The position numbers were made by a program, and so were the translations under genes. Of a DNA stretch of 8,099 nt, positions 5,935 to 8,099 are shown piece by piece. The notes under the pieces are model-generated. The model saw only the letters and a program-made list of their open reading frames with translations, had not been told where the DNA came from and ran no database searches. Source of the stretch: Clostridiales bacterium UBA6330 (GTDB lineage Bacteria > Bacillota > Clostridia > Oscillospirales > CAG-272). The number at the start of each line of letters is the position of its first letter. The first letter of the stretch is position 1. The stretch is taken from positions 350 to 8,448 of the forward strand of contig DJSQ01000057.1 of the NCBI GenBank assembly GCA_002438075.1, given 5' to 3'.

Positions 5935-5963
5935 ATTATATAACAGATTCGCGTGATTGTCAA
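5935..5963 (-). promoter_or_regulatory. Consensus promoter of the CNNM-acetyltransferase unit
   Basis: On the minus strand TTGACA (5958-5963) and TATAAT (5935-5940) are both perfect and 17 bp apart. The predicted start is near 5928, so the untranslated leader is about 170 nt. A promoter this strong, followed by a long leader, suggests that control acts after initiation. Confidence 0.93.
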
Positions 5964-5992
5964 CCGAATTTGCGAGATTTTACACTTTGTAC

Positions 5993-6027
5993 AAAAATGC
6001 GGGGGCGCGGTGCTCTGCCGTGCCCCC
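5993..6027 (-). terminator. Intrinsic terminator of the phosphate-transport unit
   Basis: On the minus strand GGGGGC-a-CGG (6018-6027) pairs with CCG-c-GCCCCC (6001-6010) around a 7-nt loop, with a single A/C mismatch. GCA and five U residues follow (5993-5997). It lies just after the DUF47 gene and before the promoter of the CNNM unit. Confidence 0.85.
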
Positions 6028-6032
6028 TGTCA

Positions 6033-6653
6033 TCAGGTATTCTTGATGATAATCTGCTCGATGATGTCCGCCGCGTGCTCGCAGAGGTCACAGCACTCCT
6101 CAAGGCTGTCATAAATGCCTCTCGCGCCCAGCAGGGTCCGAAAATCGGTCTCGGTCACAAACAGCTTATGGATTGCCTCCGCGTAGATTTCGTCCGCCTC
6201 GCCCTCGTGTGTGTTGACATCAATCAGGTGTTGCCGCAACAGCTCGGGCTTTTTGAAGTTCTTCAGCTCCGCGCCCGCCGCGTACAGTGCCTTGACGCAT
6301 TCGTCCACCTTGCCGCCCAGCATCGGTGCGGCATCGGGGATGCGTTTGATGTCGAACATATACAGCTCCAGCACCACCTCGTCCAGCGCGTCGGTGATGT
6401 CATCAATCAGCTGGACCAGATGCAGGATGTCCTCTTGGTCAATCGGCGTGATGAACTCCGCCGAAAGGCGCGACAGGATGGAATGGTGGATATCGTCCCC
6501 CTGATGCTCGATTGCGTGCATCCGCTCCTTATAGTCCTGCACATTCTCCGCCGTGACGTTCGTGAGAATCTCCCCCAGCAGCTCCGATGCGCGGACGCTG
6601 TGGGACAGCTGCTCCTCAATCAGCTTGAAATAATCGTTTCGGTTCCGTGCCAT
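6033..6653 (-). CDS. DUF47 family PhoU-like accessory protein of the phosphate transporter
   Basis: The 206-residue all-helical, soluble protein matches DUF47 (PF01865), formerly annotated as phosphate transport regulator and related to PhoU. Typical features are IEHQGDDIHH (48-57), PIDQEDILHLVQLIDDITDALDEVV (70-94, in pieces), HEGEADEIY (149-157) and a C-terminal LEECCDLCEHAADIIE segment (184-199). The E/D-rich helices resemble the metal-binding faces of PhoU. In bacteria DUF47 genes lie next to pit and the protein is thought to regulate or assist Pit. GGGGGAG ends 6 nt before the ATG. The gene starts 15 nt after the pit stop, so they share a transcript. The C-terminal cysteines (C187, C188, C191) are a possible extra feature. 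Confidence 0.93.
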   Translation of the reverse strand: MARNRNDYFKLIEEQLSHSVRASELLGEILTNVTAENVQDYKERMHAIEHQGDDIHHSILSRLSAEFITPIDQEDILHLVQLIDDITDALDEVVLELYMFDIKRIPDAAPMLGGKVDECVKALYAAGAELKNFKKPELLRQHLIDVNTHEGEADEIYAEAIHKLFVTETDFRTLLGARGIYDSLEECCDLCEHAADIIEQIIIKNT

Positions 6654-6668
6654 AAAGGTCTCCCCCTT

Positions 6669-7718
6669 TTACGCAAAAATTTTCAGAAACAGCTTTGCCA
6701 CGAGAAAGCCCAGAACGCCGCACCCGGGGAAGGTAAAGACCCAAGTCAGCACCAAATCCCGCACCACGCTCCAGTTGACGTTCCGCAGGCGCTTGGAGGC
6801 TCCCACCCCCATAATTGCCGTGGTCTTGGTGTGCGTGGTGCTCACGGGGATACCCGAGAGCGAAGAAATCAGCAGGCAGACCGCGCCCGCCGCGTCCGCC
6901 GCAAAGCCCTGATAGGGCTTGAGCTTGACCATATCCATTCCGACCGACTTAATGATGCGGTAGCCCCCGATGGAGGTCCCCAGCCCCATGACAACCGAGC
7001 AGAGAAGCATCAGCCACAGCGGGACGGAAAAATCCGACACGCCCGTCTGCCCGTTCGCCAGCGCCGCGCCGAGCAGGAACACCGCCATGAATTTCTGTCC
7101 GTCCTGCGCGCCGTGCATGAACGCCATTGCCGCGCCGCCCGCGACCTGCGACTTGGCAAAAAAGCCGTCGCACCGCGTTCGGTTCCGTCCCCGAAACAGG
7201 AGCGTGACCAGCTTTGACAGCCCGAAGCCCAGACCGAAGCCCAGCACGGTGGAGAGGAGCAGTCCCAACAGGACCTTCTGCCATTCTCCCCAATTCACGC
7301 CCGAAAAGCTGCCGTGTATCGCAACCGCCGCGCCCGTTAGCCCCGCAATCAGCGCATGGCTCTCGCTGGTGGGAATTCCGAAGTACCACGCCGCCGTTGC
7401 CCATATGACGATTGCGGTCATCGCCGCGCAAAGCGCAATCAGCGCCTCGTGCGCGTTTCCGCCGAAATCCACCATGTTGTAAATGGTCATCGCCACCGAT
7501 GCGTTGATGGCGGTCATCACCAGAACGCCGAAAAAGTTGCAGATTGCCGCCATGATAATGGCTTTCCGCACCCCGATTGCCCGCGTTGACACGCAGGTTG
7601 CAATCGCATTCGGCGCGTCCGTCCAGCCGTTGACCAGTATCACGCCGAGCGTCAGCACCGATGAAACCATCAGCACGGGATTCTGCGCGACCTGCCGCAA
7701 AAATTCCATCAATGACAT
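6669..7718 (-). CDS. pit: PiT-family inorganic phosphate transporter
   Basis: The 349-residue, strongly hydrophobic protein has about ten membrane segments and the internal duplication of PiT carriers. Repeat one shows NGWTDAPNAIAT (30-41) and GIPTSESHALI (114-124). Repeat two shows MHGAQDGQKFM (201-211) and GIPVSTTHTKT (289-299). These Asp- and Ser/Thr-containing motifs form the phosphate and cation sites in the family. PiT proteins import phosphate, usually as a neutral metal-phosphate complex with H+, or with Na+. The length is typical of the short bacterial Pit forms. The start at 7718 is preceded by GAGGGGAAGC. It is the first gene of the unit; the DUF47 partner follows. No PhoP-box-like repeats are obvious upstream. 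Confidence 0.94.
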   Translation of the reverse strand: MSLMEFLRQVAQNPVLMVSSVLTLGVILVNGWTDAPNAIATCVSTRAIGVRKAIIMAAICNFFGVLVMTAINASVAMTIYNMVDFGGNAHEALIALCAAMTAIVIWATAAWYFGIPTSESHALIAGLTGAAVAIHGSFSGVNWGEWQKVLLGLLLSTVLGFGLGFGLSKLVTLLFRGRNRTRCDGFFAKSQVAGGAAMAFMHGAQDGQKFMAVFLLGAALANGQTGVSDFSVPLWLMLLCSVVMGLGTSIGGYRIIKSVGMDMVKLKPYQGFAADAAGAVCLLISSLSGIPVSTTHTKTTAIMGVGASKRLRNVNWSVVRDLVLTWVFTFPGCGVLGFLVAKLFLKIFA

Positions 7719-7785
7719 TGCTTCCCCTCGCTCCGCTCCTCTCTTTTCTCATTTCCTGCTTTCAGTATGCAGTTCATTCCCCTAT

Positions 7786-7816
7786 ATTATACCACATTCT
7801 CCCCCTCCTTTGTGAA
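7786..7816 (-). promoter_or_regulatory. Extended -10 promoter of the pit unit
   Basis: On the minus strand TATAAT (7786-7791) is preceded by TGG, giving the extended -10 TGnTATAAT. The best -35 candidate is TTCACA (7811-7816), with a long 19-bp spacer, so the extended -10 probably carries the promoter. The start would be near 7779, leaving about 60 nt of purine-rich leader before the ATG. Confidence 0.75.
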
Positions 7817-7888
7817 AAAACCAAGTAAAATTTTCGTAAAGCGCCAGAGGGGGGCTTTTCAGTGAAAGCAACGCTCCTGCGTCGCTAT

Positions 7889-7911
7889 TGACGGTCGCTT
7901 GGCGACCGTCA
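7889..7911. repeat. Perfect 10-bp-stem palindromic hairpin
   Basis: TGACGGTCGC (7889-7898) and GCGACCGTCA (7902-7911) form a perfect inverted repeat around a TTG spacer. No U run follows on either strand, so it is not an intrinsic terminator. Its look and intergenic place suggest a repeated palindromic element, but only one copy lies in the window. Confidence 0.6.
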
Positions 7912-8099
7912 CCCCTCCGGACTCCCCAAACCTTTTACCCAAATTGGAGAGTGCGAACATAGTGCCACTGAATATTGGAGGCAAAAATACGCCGAGCAGA
8001 TGTGCGGGAAAAGGTTCGTGAGGCTATGTACCGTACTCCATTCAGAGCCTCCTCGAAAAAAGCCCTAAAACCCACAGGCTTCACTCCAAAGGGCGGATT
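7912..8099. other. Noncoding right edge with interleaved imperfect inverted repeats
   Basis: I see no credible gene here. The stretch holds AACCTTTT-a-CCC (7929-7940), which can pair with GGG-AAAAGGTT (8006-8016). An imperfect pair runs from 7949-7962 to 8024-8038, built on ACATAG/CTATGT. GGAGGC (about 7977-7982) could pair with GCCTCC (about 8047-8052). The pairs are interleaved rather than nested. The word ATTGGAG occurs twice (7943-7949 and 7975-7981). It may be a fragment of an intergenic repeat or an RNA continuing beyond the window. Confidence 0.35.
8056..8081 (-). terminator. Weak candidate terminator for a gene beyond the right edge
   Basis: On the minus strand AAGCC (8077-8081) can pair with GGCUU (8060-8064), and the U run encoded by 8056-8061 follows and overlaps the stem end. 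The stem is short with a 12-nt loop. If real it would end a minus-strand transcript entering from the right. Confidence 0.3.

Noticed and set aside
5970..7217. Long plus-strand open frame opposite the DUF47 and pit genes
   Set aside because: It is antisense to two well-supported genes and spans their boundary and the upstream terminator, and no family features are visible in it.
7836..7858. Plus-strand terminator AAAGC(g)CC / GG(g)GCTTTT near 7836-7858
   Set aside because: The stem has a mismatch, the T run is only four bases, and no plus-strand gene lies upstream to need it.

Overview
The window looks like part of a chromosome from a fairly GC-rich anaerobic member of the Clostridia (Bacillota), possibly an Oscillospirales-type gut bacterium. 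The grounds are strong AGGAG ribosome sites before almost every gene, near-consensus vegetative (sigma-A) promoters, a short Firmicutes-type ribosomal protein S21, and the gene families present. The lineage is inferred from style and gene content; no marker here fixes a genus. There are eight confident protein genes, no tRNA or rRNA, no CRISPR array, and no transposase.

Left part, plus strand (267-3502). A compact three-gene operon follows its own promoter (188-216), which has an 18-bp palindrome at the probable transcription start (221-238). It encodes an SPFH-domain protein with three C-terminal zinc ribbons, a protein with two N-terminal zinc ribbons and a C-terminal membrane anchor, and a secreted or membrane-anchored TPM-domain protein. 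These correspond by architecture to YdjI, YdjG and YdjH of Bacillus subtilis, partners of the phage-shock protein PspA at the membrane. The order here is I-G-H and no pspA lies in the window. The operon ends at a strong bidirectional terminator (3529-3559), shared with the convergent rpsU gene.

Middle part, minus strand (3569-5967). rpsU (ribosomal protein S21) is a one-gene unit with a perfect TTGACA-17-TATAAT promoter. Upstream of it is a two-gene unit: a CNNM/CBS/CorC_HlyC membrane protein (hemolysin-C-like, probably a metal-ion transport or sensing protein) followed 17 nt later by a YwnH/Pat-type GNAT acetyltransferase. This unit also has a perfect TTGACA-17-TATAAT promoter. Between promoter and start codon is a leader of about 170 nt that can fold into several hairpins and a three-way junction, whose closing 10-bp helix ends exactly at the Shine-Dalgarno sequence. 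I could not match it to a riboswitch class I know, and it is the best candidate here for something undescribed.

Right part, minus strand (5993-7816). A phosphate-uptake unit encodes a PiT-family phosphate transporter followed by a DUF47 (PhoU-like) accessory protein. It has an extended -10 promoter upstream and a good intrinsic terminator downstream.

Edges. The first 180 bases and the last 240 bases are noncoding as far as I can see. They hold short repeats and hairpins, including a perfect 10-bp-stem hairpin at 7889-7911, and they look like intergenic repeat material. Several very long open frames lie antisense to the real genes. They follow from the GC-rich third codon positions and are not annotated.
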